The position numbers and the translations under genes are program-made. 64,000 nucleotides of DNA from Dethiosulfovibrio salsuginis (GTDB lineage Bacteria > Synergistota > Synergistia > Synergistales > Dethiosulfovibrionaceae): the NCBI RefSeq assembly GCF_900177735.1, contig NZ_FXBB01000003.1:1-64000 (forward strand), in the 5' to 3' direction. Below are positions 46,197-55,561 of this stretch, one piece after another. Under the pieces are notes generated by a model. It saw only the letters and a program-made list of their open reading frames with translations, did no database searches and was not told the DNA's origin. Numbering within the stretch: the first letter of the stretch is position 1; every line of letters starts with the position of its first letter.

Positions 46197-46826
46197 GGGG
46201 TGGACGTGGAGATAAAAAACTTTGCCATATGCTCTAACGGCGAAACCTATGAGAACCCCAGATGGCTCAAAAGGTCTGAAAGACGACTGGTAAAACTACA
46301 GAAGGATCTGTCTCGTAAGGCTAAAGGTAGCAGCAACAGACAGAAGGCAAGGCTAAAGGTCGCCAAGCTGCACGGTAAGATAGCGGCCCAGAGACGTGAT
46401 TTTTTGCACAAGGTCAGCACCGAGATCATTCGCGAAAACCAAGCCATAGTGATCGAGGACCTTAGGGTCAAAAACATGTTGAAAAACCATTGTCTCGCTA
46501 AAGCCATATCGGAGGTTTCATGGAGCGCGGTTCAGATCGATGCTGGAGTATAAATCCCTGTGGTACGGCAGAGATCCGATAATAGCTGGGGCAAATTATG
46601 CCAGCTCCCAACTGTGCTCTGGGTGTGTCCAAGTTGCGGCGTTCGCCACGACAGGGACGTAAATACGGCACAAAACCTACTGAAACTAGCGCTGCCCACC
46701 GAAATTAGCACGGCAGTGTAGCTTTGGTACTCACGAGGTCGGGACGACCTTTCGAGCCTGGGGAAACTTGTCTCGTTAGAGATATTGACCAGGAAGCCCC
46801 CACTTCTATAAGTGGGGGTAGTTCAC
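46196..46826 (+). mobile_element. IS200/IS605-type remnant: 5'-truncated tnpB and right end
   Basis: The plus strand reads VDVEIKNFAICSNGETYENP, then KLQKDLSRKAKGSSNRQKAR and ENQAIVIEDLRVKNMLKNH, typical of TnpB from its first catalytic aspartate (in VDVEIKNFA) to the second acidic residue. The first 170 or so residues are missing. The frame breaks near 46550, but [20 protein letters not shown] appears in other frames to about 46722, including the zinc cysteines and final aspartate. The hairpin right end follows. The element is dead as a transposon or nuclease. Confidence 0.85.
46793..46826 (+). ncRNA. IS605-type right end hairpin, possible 3' end of a TnpB guide-RNA scaffold
   Basis: GAAGCCCCCACTT and AAGTGGGGGTAGTTCAC form the conserved right-end hairpin. 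In active relatives this is the end of the omega-RNA scaffold, and the guide is read from the bases immediately downstream (here from 46827). Since tnpB is broken, any RNA would have no partner encoded here. Confidence 0.55.
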
Positions 46827-46959
46827 ACGATCGACCTATTTTAGTCAACCGATCAAAAAATACATCCCATCCTCAAGGCAACTCGCTAAAACTTCTTTAT
46901 ACTCTCACCCTCTCAATACCGTGTATCATATATGCCATAACTTGAAAGGGGTTGATAGG

Positions 46960-47778
46960 ATGGGTTGGAGGTTTAGGGGGACGGTGTTCGCCCTATCGTT
47001 GGTGATCGCCGCCACCGCTTGGGGGGAGGAGGTCCTGACACTGGAGGACTGTATGGACATGGCGTCGCTCCACCCCGACCTAGTCGCGGCGGACCGACAG
47101 ATAGACCTGTCCGACGCAAGGCTATCCAAAGCGGCCTCCCCCTGGAGGACGACTTTATCCCTCAAAGACAGGTACACCGTTCAGGAAAGCAGAGACGGAT
47201 CCCACAGCGGATCTCTGGGCCTAAGCCAGCGGATATTCGACTCAGGGGTCACCGGGCTCGCTGTTAGAGGCAGCAAGGAGGATAGGCTATCGTCCGTTGA
47301 GGACCGGGCCTCGGTGCTACAGGACATCCGCTATTAGGTGGCCCAATCCTACTGCACCTTGCTCAATTCTCATGAGGATCTGTCCATAGCCAGGGAGCTT
47401 ACAGAGCAGGACAGGCGACACCTGGAGATAGTTCAGGGAATGTACGACGTCGGGGAGAAGCCCCTCATAGACGTGGCCCAAGCCAGGGTCAACGACGTGT
47501 TGATGGCTCCGTCGTCGGCATTGAGGATCACCATGCCAGGGCAGGGAGGCAACGGGAAGAGCGGCAAAAGAGCCTCCAACGGAGGAACGGTATATACCCT
47601 CTCAGGAGACAGCCCTGTGCCGATGAAGGTCAAAATCGGCATGGCCCAGGATGGATGGATAGAGGTTATCGGCGACCTACAGGAGGGAGTCGAGGTTGTC
47701 GTGGAGGTAATATCCAACGGTGGCTCCTCCTCGAGAGGAGGTAGTCCCTTTGGCCCAACACCTGGTGGTCGTAGATAA
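46960..47778 (+). pseudogene. TolC-like N-terminus joined to MacA-like C-terminus
   Basis: ATG 46960 follows AAAGGGGTTGATAGG and opens a signal peptide and TolC-family start (LTLEDCMDMASLHPDLVAAD). A TAG at 47335-47337 replaces the glutamine expected before VAQSYCTLLNSHEDL. Near 47500 the sequence passes without frame loss from TolC (DVAQARVND) to the end of a MacA adaptor (VLMAPSSALRITMPG, then DGWIEVIGDLQEGVEVVVE). All of TolC's second half and most of MacA are lost. It overlaps the macB ATPase gene. Confidence 0.87.
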
Positions 47779-48445
47779 CCTGCATAAAAGGTACGTCCTG
47801 GGAGATCAGGAGGTGAACGCACTCCAGGGGGTGAGCTTCTCCGTGGAGAAAGGGGACTTCGTCTCCATTATGGGACCATCGGGATCGGGAAAATCCACCA
47901 TGATGAACATGCTGGGGTGTCTGGACGTGCCCACCTCGGGCTCCTATCACCTGGACGGTAAGGACGTGGCGAGGATGAAACCTGACGAACTGGCCCGGGT
48001 GAGGCGGGATTCGCTGGGATTCGTCTTTCAGGGATTTAACCTACTTCCCAGGACCACAGCACTGGAGAACGTGGAGCTTCCAATGATCTACTCGGGGGTC
48101 CCTTCAGGAGAGAGGAAAAAGAGGGCTTCCGAGGCACTGAAACGGGTGGGATTAGGGGACAGGCAAGACCACAGGCCCCACCAGATGTCCGGAGGCCAGC
48201 AGCAGAGGGTAGCCATAGCTAGAGCACTGGTGAACAGGGCCCCTATAATACTGGCTGACGAGCCTACAGGAAACCTGGATACAGCCAACAGCACCGAGAA
48301 AATGGAGTTGTTTCAGGAGCTCAACGGAGAGCAGGGGATAACTGTCATACTCATAACCCACGAGCCCGAGATGGCCCTCTTCTCTAAAAGGATAATAACC
48401 TTCCGGGACGGCTCAATCGTCGAGGACAGGAGGCTGGAACCATGA
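47750..48445 (+). CDS. MacB-type ABC exporter ATPase
   Basis: TTG 47750 behind GAGGAGG gives 231 residues. Walker [11 protein letters not shown]-loop [19 protein letters not shown], signature MSGGQQQRV, Walker [12 protein letters not shown] and the H-loop histidine in ITHEPEMAL are all intact. It belongs to the LolD/MacB group. With its adaptor and outer-membrane partner broken upstream, it probably has no complete machine unless others exist elsewhere. Confidence 0.9.
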   Translation: MAQHLVVVDNLHKRYVLGDQEVNALQGVSFSVEKGDFVSIMGPSGSGKSTMMNMLGCLDVPTSGSYHLDGKDVARMKPDELARVRRDSLGFVFQGFNLLPRTTALENVELPMIYSGVPSGERKKRASEALKRVGLGDRQDHRPHQMSGGQQQRVAIARALVNRAPIILADEPTGNLDTANSTEKMELFQELNGEQGITVILITHEPEMALFSKRIITFRDGSIVEDRRLEP

Positions 48446-49488
48446 TATCGCCGATCCAGACGACAAAGATATCCCTCCGGGCCCTAGCTGCCAACAGGAT
48501 GAGGTCGGCACTGACGGTTCTAGGCATAGTCATAGGGGTCACAGCGGTCATAGTGATGTTCGCCGTCGGCACCGGGGCAAGGGAGGAGATCGCAGGGAAG
48601 ATGTCCGCCCTTGGCAGCAACATGCTCTTTATCAGACCCAACTATATGCCCTCGTCGGGGGCCAGGACCACCACCGTCGCCACCTTGACGGTCAAGGACG
48701 GAGAGGCGATAAAGGCGGAGTGTTCCGCTGTGATGGCAGTCGCCCCCACGGTCAACATGAACGCCCAGATCATAAGGGGCAACGCCAACTGGTCCACCAG
48801 GATCACCGGGACCACCGTATCCTTCCTGACGCTGAAGGACTGGTCCATAACATCCGGTCGGGAGTTTACCGGAAGTGAGGAGCGAAACTCCGCTAAGGTC
48901 TGCCTCCTAGGGGTCACGGTGGCGAAAGAGCTGTTTCAGGACCAGGATCCCCTGGGACAGTCGGTGAGGATAGGGAAGATCCCCTTCACTGTAATAGGGG
49001 TATTGGACGAAAAGGGCGAGTCCATGATGGGCGACGAGGACGACGACTTCAGGATAAGGAACGTCACCCAGATGGTGGAGGCCACTAAGTCAGCCACAGC
49101 GGTGATGACCATGTTGCTCACCGCTGTGGCGTCGGTGTCCCTGCTGGTCGGGGGAATCGGCATAATGAACATAATGCTGGTGTCGGTGACCGAGAGGACA
49201 AGGGAGATCGGCATAAGGATGGCCGTCGGAGCCACCGCCACGGACATCAGGATACAGTTTATGACCGAGGCGCTCATACTGTCGCTGATAGGCGGCTTCA
49301 CAGGAGTCGCACTGGGGCTTGGAGGAGCCGCCGCCATAACCGCCTTTACCGGCTGGAACACCTCCGTCCCTATGGTCGCTGTGGCCCTGGCGGTAGGGGT
49401 GTCGGCGGCCACAGGGGTGTTTTTCGGCTACTACCCAGCCTCCAAGGCCGCCGCTCTGAGCCCGATAGAGGCGCTGAGACACGAATAA
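48442..49488 (+). CDS. MacB-type ABC exporter permease with internal deletion
   Basis: 348 residues, about 60 fewer than expected. The N-terminal span (LTVLGIVIGVTAVIVMFAVG), MacB periplasmic core up to FTVIGVLDEKGESMMGDED, and the C-terminal three-span FtsX domain (LLVGGIGIMNIMLVSVTERT) are present. Between MGDEDD and DDFRIRNVTQ near 49040 the usual VPYTT segment and following domain are missing in frame, joined at an Asp-rich string. The frame is open, so a product may be made, but it is unlikely to assemble normally. Confidence 0.8.
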   Translation: MISPIQTTKISLRALAANRMRSALTVLGIVIGVTAVIVMFAVGTGAREEIAGKMSALGSNMLFIRPNYMPSSGARTTTVATLTVKDGEAIKAECSAVMAVAPTVNMNAQIIRGNANWSTRITGTTVSFLTLKDWSITSGREFTGSEERNSAKVCLLGVTVAKELFQDQDPLGQSVRIGKIPFTVIGVLDEKGESMMGDEDDDFRIRNVTQMVEATKSATAVMTMLLTAVASVSLLVGGIGIMNIMLVSVTERTREIGIRMAVGATATDIRIQFMTEALILSLIGGFTGVALGLGGAAAITAFTGWNTSVPMVAVALAVGVSAATGVFFGYYPASKAAALSPIEALRHE

Positions 49489-49490
49489 AA

Positions 49491-50399
49491 CTAGCTCCAC
49501 TCGACCCGGTTTCGGCCCAGATCCTTCGCCCTGTAGAGCGCCGAGTCGGCCAGGCCAAGGAGTCGGTCCAGGCCCTGACCCTCCACAGCCACACAGGCCC
49601 CTACGCTGACGGAGATGGACACAGGGCCTGATCTGGTGTCCATCGGGGAGGACCCTATTGAGTTGCGGAGCTGATCCAGAAAGGGCCTGGCCTCGTCGGG
49701 GTGGGGGAAGCGGAGTATGGCCAGAAATTCCTCCCCTCCCATCCGCCCCACGACCCCTCGTCCACAGCAGGAGCGATCCATCTGTCTCGACAGCTCCATC
49801 AGGACGTCGTCTCCGGTCTGGTGTCCGTAGGTATCGTTGACGTTCTTGAAATGGTCTATGTCCAGCACCGCCACCACAAGGTCGCCGGATCTGGAATGGC
49901 CATGAGCCAACTCCTCCTCCAGCCTCTTTATTGTGGCCCCTCGGTTTAGAAGGCCGGTGAGACTGTCGTGGGAGGCCTGATACTCCAGGGCTTCTTTGCT
50001 CTGGACCAGGGCCCGGTGCATCTCTATCATCCGTCGACCAACCTCTATTCTGGCCCGGAGCTCCCCTGTGTCGAAGGGCTTGGAGACGTAATCGTTCGCC
50101 CCTCCGTCCAGTCCCAGAACCACGTCGGACTTCTCCCCTCGGGAGGTAAGCATTATTATGTAAGGAGGCAGGTCTCCCTTGACCTCCCTCACCGCCTTGA
50201 CCACGTCCAGGCCGTCCATGCCTGGCATAACCCAGTCAAGCACCGCTATAGAAGGGCTGTCCTCCTCGGTCATGATGCGAAAGGCGCTGTCTCCGTCCTC
50301 CACCTCCACTGGGTCGTAGCCTATCTTCCTGAGCACCGTCGCCAGGACCGCCCTGGAGGTCATGTCGTCATCGGCTATAAGTATCCTTCTCATTCTCAT
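49491..50399 (-). CDS. Response regulator with GGDEF domain (diguanylate cyclase, PleD/WspR-like)
   Basis: 302 residues. Receiver: acidic residues in [13 protein letters not shown], Asp in AVLDWVMPGMDG, Lys in YVSKPFD. The GGDEF domain has HDSLTGLLNRG, LDIDHFKNVNDTYGH and the active site RMGGEEF. I see no RxxD inhibitory site at the usual position before GGEEF. It overlaps the 3' end of the hybrid kinase gene by 32 bases, so kinase and regulator form one unit that makes cyclic-di-GMP on signal. Its stop almost meets that of the convergent MacB permease. Confidence 0.92.
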   Translation of the reverse strand: MRMRRILIADDDMTSRAVLATVLRKIGYDPVEVEDGDSAFRIMTEEDSPSIAVLDWVMPGMDGLDVVKAVREVKGDLPPYIIMLTSRGEKSDVVLGLDGGANDYVSKPFDTGELRARIEVGRRMIEMHRALVQSKEALEYQASHDSLTGLLNRGATIKRLEEELAHGHSRSGDLVVAVLDIDHFKNVNDTYGHQTGDDVLMELSRQMDRSCCGRGVVGRMGGEEFLAILRFPHPDEARPFLDQLRNSIGSSPMDTRSGPVSISVSVGACVAVEGQGLDRLLGLADSALYRAKDLGRNRVEWS

Positions 50400-53208
50400 A
50401 CGCCTCCCTCAATTTATCGTGCTGAATCACAAGCTCCTCCAGGAGACCCCCTAGGCTTGAGACGTCCCCTTTCTCCAGGGAGTATGCCGCCTGTCTCAGA
50501 GGCTCAGCCCCAACCGAAGAGGCCGCCCCTTTAAGGCCGTGGGCCATCGACCGGAGCTCATCAAATTTGCCCTCCGAGTGGGCTCTACCCATGGAGCGTA
50601 TCTTTCGAGGCAAATCCTCCATAAACCGACCCATTATCTCCATAGCCTGATCCACGTCGCCCATCAACCTGCGGAAGAACCCCTGGCTGTCCCAGGGGGA
50701 GAGGGTATCCTCAACCTCCGTGGTCTCGGTGGGCTCAGGGACCGAAAGGGAGGGGAACCACCGCCCCAGCACCCTCGCCAGGGACTCCAGGGTCACAGGC
50801 TTGGCCAGATGGTCGTCCATACCGGCGAGGAAAAACCTCTCCCTGTCTCCCGCCATAGAGTGGGCGGTCATGGCCACTATAGGGATCCTGCGGTGAGAGG
50901 GCTCGCTGGCCCTGATCGCCCTTGTGGCCTCTATTCCGTCCATCACCGGCATCTGGACGTCCATAAGCACCAGGTCGTAGTCCTGTAGCTTGAGGGCGTC
51001 CAACGCCTCCTGCCCGTTGAAGGCCACGTCGCAATTAACGCCGATTTTGCCCAGTATTCCCTTAGCTACCTCCACGTTGGTGGGTATGTCCTCCACCAGA
51101 AGAAGCCTGGGGTGTCCCCCTGACGTTGGGGGAAGGCCTATAGACTCGGAAGGAGAGATACAGAGGGCCTCTTTTCCTATGGCCATAGGGATATCCACTG
51201 TGAAGGCGGTTCCCTGGCCTTCGACGCTCTCCACGTCGATAGAGCCTCCCATCATCTCCACCAGTTCCCTGGATATGGCGAGCCCCAGCCCCGATCCGCC
51301 GTAACGGCGGTTAGTGGCGCTGTCCACCTGGCTGAAGGTCTTGAACAGTCGGTCCATCTTATCCTGTGGTACGCCTATTCCGCTGTCTTCGACCAAAAAG
51401 GAGATCACCGGTGGGTCCGATCGCTCTTTTACCGATACCGAGAGGGAAACCGATCCCCTGGCGGTGAACTTTATGCCGTTGCTGAGGAGGTTGGCCAATA
51501 TCTGTCTTAGCCTGGTAGGATCTCCCTTAACCACCTTTGGAACGTCCTCGTCCAGATTGACGGAGAAGGAAATGCCCTTTGCCTTGGCGGAGAGCTCGAA
51601 CAGAGGGCATATCTCGTCCAGAAACTCCCCCAGTCTAAAGTCCACCGTCTCAAGCTCCAGCCTTCCAGCCTCTATCTTCGATATATCCAGAACATCGTTT
51701 AAAAGGGTCAATAGGGCGGAGGCACTGCCTTTCACCGTCCTAGCGTAGCGTCTCTGTTCGTCGTCCAGGCTCGTGGTGAGAAGGAGGTCCGCCATTCCGA
51801 TGACACCGTTCATAGGGGTCCGTATCTCGTGGCTCATGTTGGCTAAAAAGGAGCTCTTTGCCTCGCTGGCGGCCTCCGCCTGGGCCTTGGCTTCCAGAAG
51901 GTCGGTTATGTCCGTCGCGACGCCTAGGACCGCAGGAACACCCCAGTCGGGGTTGACGTAAGGTATCTTGATGACCTGGAACCATCCCATAGAGCCGTCC
52001 TTTCTTACGATCCGCTCCTGTGGAATGAACAGATAGAGCCCTGAGTCTATGACCTGCCGGTCCGCCTGAAAATAGAACTCAACCTCCTCCTCGGAGGCCC
52101 GGTAGTCCAGGACCTTCTTCCCTATTATGTCGTCCTGATCCAACCTAAGGGCGTCGGCTGCGGACCTGTTGCAAAGCAGCATCCTACCGTCCCTGTCCCT
52201 GGCGAAAATATAGTGGGGGACGGTGTCTATAACCAGTCGGAGATGAGCTCCGACGGCCTCCAGCTTACGTTGGCGGTCCGCTAGGACACGGTTAAGCCTT
52301 CTGAGTTTGAGGTGAAAGAAAAGCCCCAAGGTGAAAAGGGTCAAAAAAGCCAGTGAGACCCTGACCAAAAGTCCGTAGTTCACCACCGACTGGACAGTAA
52401 TGGAGACGTGGCGATTAAAGGCCTCCTGGACGTCCCTGGGAGTTACGGTACTGACCCCTTTATCCAGTATATCCCGTAGCATAGGCTGGGATTTTACAAC
52501 CGCCATTCGGAAGTGGTTGGTGTACAGAGACAGCTCCCCCGCCACCTTCAGGTTGAAGTAACCCTCTTTCCTTATGGTATAGGCCGCCACAGCCAGGGAT
52601 CGGACGGTCATGTCGGCTTTTTTTCTGGACACCATGGAGAAGGCCTCCGCCTCGGTGTCCACCAGAAGAATATTGAGATCGGGATAGTTCCTGCGTATGA
52701 CCTCCTCCACCCCGGTTCCCTTGGGCAACACCACCATCTCGTTGGTCAGCCTGGCGGGGTCTGATATGAAGTCGTGATCCTCTCTGGTGATGAAAACGTT
52801 AGGATCGGTGAAGTAGGACTCGGTGAACAGAAGCCATTTGGCCCTATCGTCGGTGCGGTTCAAAAAAGCCAGGACATCGGCGTCCCCTGACTTTACCCTA
52901 GCTATGCTGTCCGGCCAACTGGCGGTCGGGACCACGTCTATTGATACCCCGATACTTCGGGATATCAAGCCTATAAGATCGGCGGCTATTCCAGAGTAAA
53001 CCCCCTCCTGGGAGAGCTTTTCGTAGGGCTCCCAGTCGGGATCAACGCACATCAGCACCGGGCCTAGCTGGTCAAGATAGTCCCTCTCCTCTTGGGTGAG
53101 CTCCACTAGGGGCTGAGAGCGGGCCATAGGCGGGAAAAGAAGCCATAGAAGACATAAAGCCAGTGCCAGTGCCAGAGCCCCATTTTTATAACGAAAAATA
53201 CCGAACAA
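50368..53208 (-). CDS. Hybrid sensor histidine kinase with SBP_bac_3 sensor, PAS, receiver and HPt
   Basis: TTG 53208 has AAGGGAGG at proper spacing; an ATG 21 bases earlier is the alternative. About 946 residues. A signal/anchor helix leads to an amino-acid-binding-type domain ([20 protein letters not shown]), a span near 280, PAS ([19 protein letters not shown]), HisKA ([19 protein letters not shown]), ATPase ([19 protein letters not shown]), receiver ([13 protein letters not shown]) and HPt ([14 protein letters not shown]). All phosphorelay residues are present. The likely output is the GGDEF regulator overlapping it. Confidence 0.93.
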   Translation of the reverse strand: MFGIFRYKNGALALALALCLLWLLFPPMARSQPLVELTQEERDYLDQLGPVLMCVDPDWEPYEKLSQEGVYSGIAADLIGLISRSIGVSIDVVPTASWPDSIARVKSGDADVLAFLNRTDDRAKWLLFTESYFTDPNVFITREDHDFISDPARLTNEMVVLPKGTGVEEVIRRNYPDLNILLVDTEAEAFSMVSRKKADMTVRSLAVAAYTIRKEGYFNLKVAGELSLYTNHFRMAVVKSQPMLRDILDKGVSTVTPRDVQEAFNRHVSITVQSVVNYGLLVRVSLAFLTLFTLGLFFHLKLRRLNRVLADRQRKLEAVGAHLRLVIDTVPHYIFARDRDGRMLLCNRSAADALRLDQDDIIGKKVLDYRASEEEVEFYFQADRQVIDSGLYLFIPQERIVRKDGSMGWFQVIKIPYVNPDWGVPAVLGVATDITDLLEAKAQAEAASEAKSSFLANMSHEIRTPMNGVIGMADLLLTTSLDDEQRRYARTVKGSASALLTLLNDVLDISKIEAGRLELETVDFRLGEFLDEICPLFELSAKAKGISFSVNLDEDVPKVVKGDPTRLRQILANLLSNGIKFTARGSVSLSVSVKERSDPPVISFLVEDSGIGVPQDKMDRLFKTFSQVDSATNRRYGGSGLGLAISRELVEMMGGSIDVESVEGQGTAFTVDIPMAIGKEALCISPSESIGLPPTSGGHPRLLLVEDIPTNVEVAKGILGKIGVNCDVAFNGQEALDALKLQDYDLVLMDVQMPVMDGIEATRAIRASEPSHRRIPIVAMTAHSMAGDRERFFLAGMDDHLAKPVTLESLARVLGRWFPSLSVPEPTETTEVEDTLSPWDSQGFFRRLMGDVDQAMEIMGRFMEDLPRKIRSMGRAHSEGKFDELRSMAHGLKGAASSVGAEPLRQAAYSLEKGDVSSLGGLLEELVIQHDKLREAYENEKDTYSR

Positions 53209-53273
53209 TCGAAAACCTCCCTTCGTCATCCCCCTAAAGATACCACGACAGGGAGGCTTTTCCGAAACACGCC

Positions 53274-54071
53274 TTAAAAATACACGTCGAAGTCGATCTT
53301 CCTACCTCCGCAGTAGGATCGAATCTCTCGGGAAAGGCCGTTCCAGTGGGATCGGTCCTCATCCAGAAATATCCTCCTGTAGAGGGGTATCAGATCGGGG
53401 CGGTGGTCCCATATCATCTGGAGGACCCTGCTCTTATAGGGCCATTTGAGCTTCAGGTTCTCGAAACCGTAACGACAGGTCCAGGGGTAGGTGGCCTCGA
53501 CGATGGAGCGGAAATCGGTTATGGCCGGAAACACCGGGGACACGAAGATCCAGGTGTCCAGCCCCGCCTCTCGGAGGGCTTGCAGGGCGTCTATCCGTTG
53601 GGCGACCGGGGAGGCCCTGGGCTCCGATATGGCCCTGAAGGAATCGTCCAAGGTATTCATGGAGATCCCCACCTTTGCCCTCAGCTTGACCAGCAGGTCT
53701 ATGTCCCGAACCACCAGGTGTCCCTTGGTGAGGACCATCAGGTTAAAATCGCACTGGCTGAACACCATGTCCTCCAGTACCTCCCTGGTGGCCTCCATGC
53801 TGGCCTCGAAGGGGTTGTAACAGTCGGTGGCGGACGACATTACCACCGTCTTGCCCTGGATCTTCCTGTAGGGCAGCCGAGAGTGGCAGACCTTCACGTC
53901 CACGAAGTCCCCCCAGTCCTCTGTGTGGTCGGTGTGCTGCTTTATGTACTCGGCGTAGCAGTAGACGCACTTATGGGGACAGCCAACGTAGGGGTTTATC
54001 GTGAAGTCCACCCCTGGTATGTTCGAGACCGATATGATGGACTTTTTGAAGACCTTCCCTGTGGATATCAT
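53274..54071 (-). CDS. SplB-like radical SAM protein
   Basis: ATG 54071 follows AGAGGAGGTGATC; 265 residues. The cluster motif is GCPHKCVYCYAEY (CxxxCxxC), followed by VMSSATDCYNPFEAS and FNLMVLTKGHLVVRDIDLL, which mark the group related to spore photoproduct lyase and Rv2578c. The substrate of this subgroup is unknown; DNA repair is possible but should not be assumed. It is transcribed away from the flavoprotein gene. Confidence 0.85.
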   Translation of the reverse strand: MISTGKVFKKSIISVSNIPGVDFTINPYVGCPHKCVYCYAEYIKQHTDHTEDWGDFVDVKVCHSRLPYRKIQGKTVVMSSATDCYNPFEASMEATREVLEDMVFSQCDFNLMVLTKGHLVVRDIDLLVKLRAKVGISMNTLDDSFRAISEPRASPVAQRIDALQALREAGLDTWIFVSPVFPAITDFRSIVEATYPWTCRYGFENLKLKWPYKSRVLQMIWDHRPDLIPLYRRIFLDEDRSHWNGLSREIRSYCGGRKIDFDVYF

Positions 54072-54150
54072 CCGATCACCTCCTCTAAAGAGGACCATCT
54101 TATATCCCAGCTCAAGCTTCATCAACTGGGACCTCTTTCCGTTAGGGGGC

Positions 54151-54179
54151 TTGAATAATATACCCCCTAGTGGTATATT
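54151..54179 (+). promoter_or_regulatory. Sigma-70 promoter with CsoR/CstR-like operator
   Basis: TTGAAT (54151-54156) and TATATT (54174-54179) are separated by 17 bases. The spacer and -10 form an inverted repeat, AATATACC (54157-54164) and GGTATATT (54172-54179) around CCCTAGT. The ATACCCCC...GGTAT pattern resembles the GC-tract operators of CsoR-family repressors, including the persulfide sensor CstR. Binding there would block RNA polymerase. The repressor gene is not in the window. Confidence 0.6.
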
Positions 54180-54214
54180 TCTCGACAAGATAACCTAAGA
54201 GGAGAGTGGTCGCA

Positions 54215-55561
54215 GTGGAGAGAGTTGTCATATTAGGAGGAGGCCCGGCGGGGATCAGCGCTGCCAAGTTGTTGAGGGGATTCAGACCTGATTGGGAAGT
54301 AACCATGGTAAGGCCGGAGCCATCCAGCGTCATCTACTGTGCCATTCCCTACGTTGTGGAGGGTCTTTTGGACATAGACCGTATATGCAAATCCGACGAC
54401 ATAGTGACCGATACAGGGACGAACCTCGTGAAGGAGAAGGCCACAAAGGTGGATTTCGACGGCAAGACCGTCACCACCGAAGGAGGCAAGGTGCTGCCTT
54501 ACGATAAGCTTCTCATAGCCCTAGGGGCCAGGCCGTTAATGCCACCTCTTGAGGGTCTCTCAGGGGCTAAAAACGTCTTCCCTGTGAAGACCGAGGAGGA
54601 TCTCAGGGCGATCCTGGAGGCCATAACGCCGAACTCCCGTAAGGCCCTGATCGTCGGGGCGGGGAATATAGGCATAGAGATGGCACAGGCCATGAACCGC
54701 AGGGGCCTGGAGACCTCCATCGTTGAGATGGCGCATCACGTCCTGCCGGCCATGATGGATCTGGATATGGTGGCTGACGTCGAGAGGGAGCTCAGGGGCA
54801 GGGGAATAGATCTCATGACCGGGGTCGGGGTGAAGTCCTTCGACAGGTCCGGGGACGTGATCTCCAAGGCGCACCTGACCGACGGAGGGGCCATCTCGTT
54901 AAACGAGTACGGCGAGGACGATCTGATCGTAATGTCCGTCGGGGTCAGGCCGGAGGTCGAGCTGTTCAAGGGAACCGCTCTGCCGATGGGGCCGATGGGA
55001 GTTATCGTCGACGACAAAATGGAGACCGGCATTCCGGACGTGTGGGCGGCAGGCGACGTATGCCAGTACAGCTCCTTCCTTGACGGCGAGATAGTCGGAG
55101 GGAAGCTGGCCACCAACGCCGTGCCCATGGCGAAGGTAGCGGCAAGGAACATGGTAGGGCTGGAGTGGAACTATCAGGGCTTTGTCAACGGAGCGGTTAC
55201 GGTGGTGGATCCTCTGAGGATAGGGGGAGTCGGCTTTTCCGAGGAGGCCTGTCGAAAGAAGGGCCTGGACGTGGTGATCGGCAGAGGGAAGACCACGACC
55301 AGGTTTCCGATGATGCCAGGAGCCACCGAGGTGACCGTAAAGCTGATCTTTAAAAGGGACGGCAAGCTCATCGGCGGTCAGGTGGTCGGAGGAGAGGCGG
55401 TCGCGGAGAGGATAGACACCTTGACCATGGCGATCAAGGCGGGCTTCTCCGCAAAAGATCTCATGTCATTCGACTACTGCTCCCAGCCGTGGCAGACCTT
55501 CTTCCCAGCCTCCAACGCCATAGTGGCGGCGGCGGAGGACGGCTGGAGCAAGCTGATTTAG
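54215..55561 (+). CDS. FAD-dependent pyridine nucleotide-disulfide oxidoreductase (CoA-disulfide/persulfide reductase-like)
   Basis: GTG 54215 is best spaced from AAGAGGAG; 448 residues. FAD site VVILGGGPAGISAAKLL, single redox cysteine in SSVIYCAIPYVVEG, NAD site ALIVGAGNIGIEMAQAM, and second FAD motif GIPDVWAAGDV. A lone N-terminal cysteine in this context is typical of CoA-disulfide reductases, NADH oxidases and related persulfide reductases. No rhodanese domain is attached. The operator ahead of it suggests induction by reactive sulfur or copper. Confidence 0.88.
   Translation: MERVVILGGGPAGISAAKLLRGFRPDWEVTMVRPEPSSVIYCAIPYVVEGLLDIDRICKSDDIVTDTGTNLVKEKATKVDFDGKTVTTEGGKVLPYDKLLIALGARPLMPPLEGLSGAKNVFPVKTEEDLRAILEAITPNSRKALIVGAGNIGIEMAQAMNRRGLETSIVEMAHHVLPAMMDLDMVADVERELRGRGIDLMTGVGVKSFDRSGDVISKAHLTDGGAISLNEYGEDDLIVMSVGVRPEVELFKGTALPMGPMGVIVDDKMETGIPDVWAAGDVCQYSSFLDGEIVGGKLATNAVPMAKVAARNMVGLEWNYQGFVNGAVTVVDPLRIGGVGFSEEACRKKGLDVVIGRGKTTTRFPMMPGATEVTVKLIFKRDGKLIGGQVVGGEAVAERIDTLTMAIKAGFSAKDLMSFDYCSQPWQTFFPASNAIVAAAEDGWSKLI

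Noticed and set aside
46200-46553. The TnpB frame as an active RNA-guided nuclease
   Set aside because: The N-terminal 170 or so residues are missing and the frame breaks before the zinc motif and last catalytic residue.
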